Origin: Scortum barcoo
Taxonomy: Eukaryota; Chordata; Actinopteri; Centrarchiformes; Terapontidae
Reading direction: 5' to 3'
DNA length: 64,000 nucleotides
Assembly: GCA_023238725.1 (NCBI GenBank)
Contig: CM041541.1
Coordinates: 5,552,884-5,616,883 of the forward strand
A model generated the notes under the pieces. The model saw nothing but the letters and a program-made list of their open reading frames with translations, did not search any database and was not told the origin of the DNA. A program made the translations under genes and the position numbers. Positions within the stretch are counted from its first letter, which is position 1. Every line of letters starts with the position of its first letter. This document shows positions 63,261 to 64,000 of the stretch, one piece after another.

Positions 63261-64000
63261 CTGAGCGTGCAGGGCTTTTATTTTGTGTGTGGTGTCTGTT
63301 TAAGGGGGGGGTTATATCCCAAAAAAAAGGAAATGTCGAGCTCAGTTTCCCTTCTTTCCTGTGCAAATGGACTCCTTTCTAACCCTTAAATTATCCTTTA
63401 AAAAAATCAATCTGTTAATAAGTCCTGTGTGTGTTTTAAAGTGCAGTAAACTAATAGGATGTGTGTGTTTAAAGGCTTTACATTAAGTTTTGGAATTCAA
63501 AAGAGACTTTTTCCTTTTTTTTTTTTTTTTTTTAGGAAAAGCGTCAAAATCTAAGCAGGAAAGGGGGAGATGACGTGAGGTTTAGTCCTGTCCAGCTCCA
63601 AAAACACTGAATCCTACAATTCCCATAATGCAACTCAGCATCATTAGCATTGGACTCTTCCTGAATGGTAAATGTCTTTCAAACTCCACTTCTCCAACTT
63701 GTAATGCGGACCTTTTCACTTTGAAATGTGAAGTGTCAAGTCCAATTCAATATGACCCTGATGACATCATCAGCGTTATTTCTGATGACATCACCTTGGC
63801 TATTTTCCCCAACTTTTAAAAGCGTCCTTCAGAGCCACAGAGAACATTATACTGGCTCAGAGACGAATTTTATCTTATTTTATCATTTTTTAATAGATGA
63901 GATAATTCCCCTTATTTGTAGGATACAATATTTCATTCAAAGATTTTGTTTTATTTTTATTGAATTTTTTAATGAGTAGTAATTTGATAATTGCACTCTC

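Noticed and set aside
1..64000. CRISPR array, prophage, toxin-antitoxin or biosynthetic cluster
   Set aside because: No such architecture. The window is a vertebrate locus with two intron-containing genes.

Overview
The window looks like nuclear DNA from a ray-finned (teleost) fish. It has two vertebrate genes with canonical GT/AG introns, long AT-rich non-coding stretches, many CA/CT/GAA microsatellites, and dispersed repeats of types I associate with teleosts (an L2/CR1-like LINE, a TTA-flanked MITE, and an oct-like 'cgattagtcgatta' family). No prokaryotic, CRISPR or viral architecture is visible.

Both genes are on the minus strand, in tandem. (1) Positions 5,591-12,029 encode ndfip2, the NEDD4-family-interacting protein 2 (7 coding exons, 750 nt, 249 aa). 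Its CpG-rich 5' end is near 12.0-12.2 kb and its probable 3' UTR runs down to about 2.5 kb. (2) Positions 29,087-62,690 encode a GABA-A receptor beta subunit (9 coding exons, 1,455 nt, 484 aa). Exon sizes are 80 (coding part), 92, 68, 221, 83, 138, 153, 248 and 372 nt, and every splice junction keeps frame. The beta identity is certain. The paralogue (beta3-like or beta4-like) is not settled from sequence alone.

Layout: 1-2,540 non-coding with one MITE; 2,540-5,590 probable ndfip2 3' UTR; 5,591-12,029 ndfip2, whose 4 kb first intron carries duplicated sequence and a degenerate GTAAAC tandem array just downstream of exon 1; 12.2-25.5 kb intergenic, with LINE-type 3' tails at 12.3-13.0 kb and several clean, homeobox-site-rich stretches that may be conserved non-coding elements; about 25.5-29.09 kb possible 3' UTR of the receptor gene; 29.09-62.69 kb receptor gene. 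The receptor gene has a broken LINE in its last intron, a duplicated block in intron 4 and a 12.9 kb intron 3. Positions 62.7-64.0 kb are its purine-rich promoter side and upstream flank.

The two genes have no known joint pathway. Ndfip2 is a membrane adaptor that recruits NEDD4-type HECT ubiquitin ligases through PY motifs. The receptor subunit forms GABA-gated chloride channels at the cell surface. I found no evidence of an undescribed multi-gene system. The most useful leads are non-coding: the GTAAAC array, the interrupted repeat in intron 4, the palindrome-bearing MITE and the candidate conserved elements.
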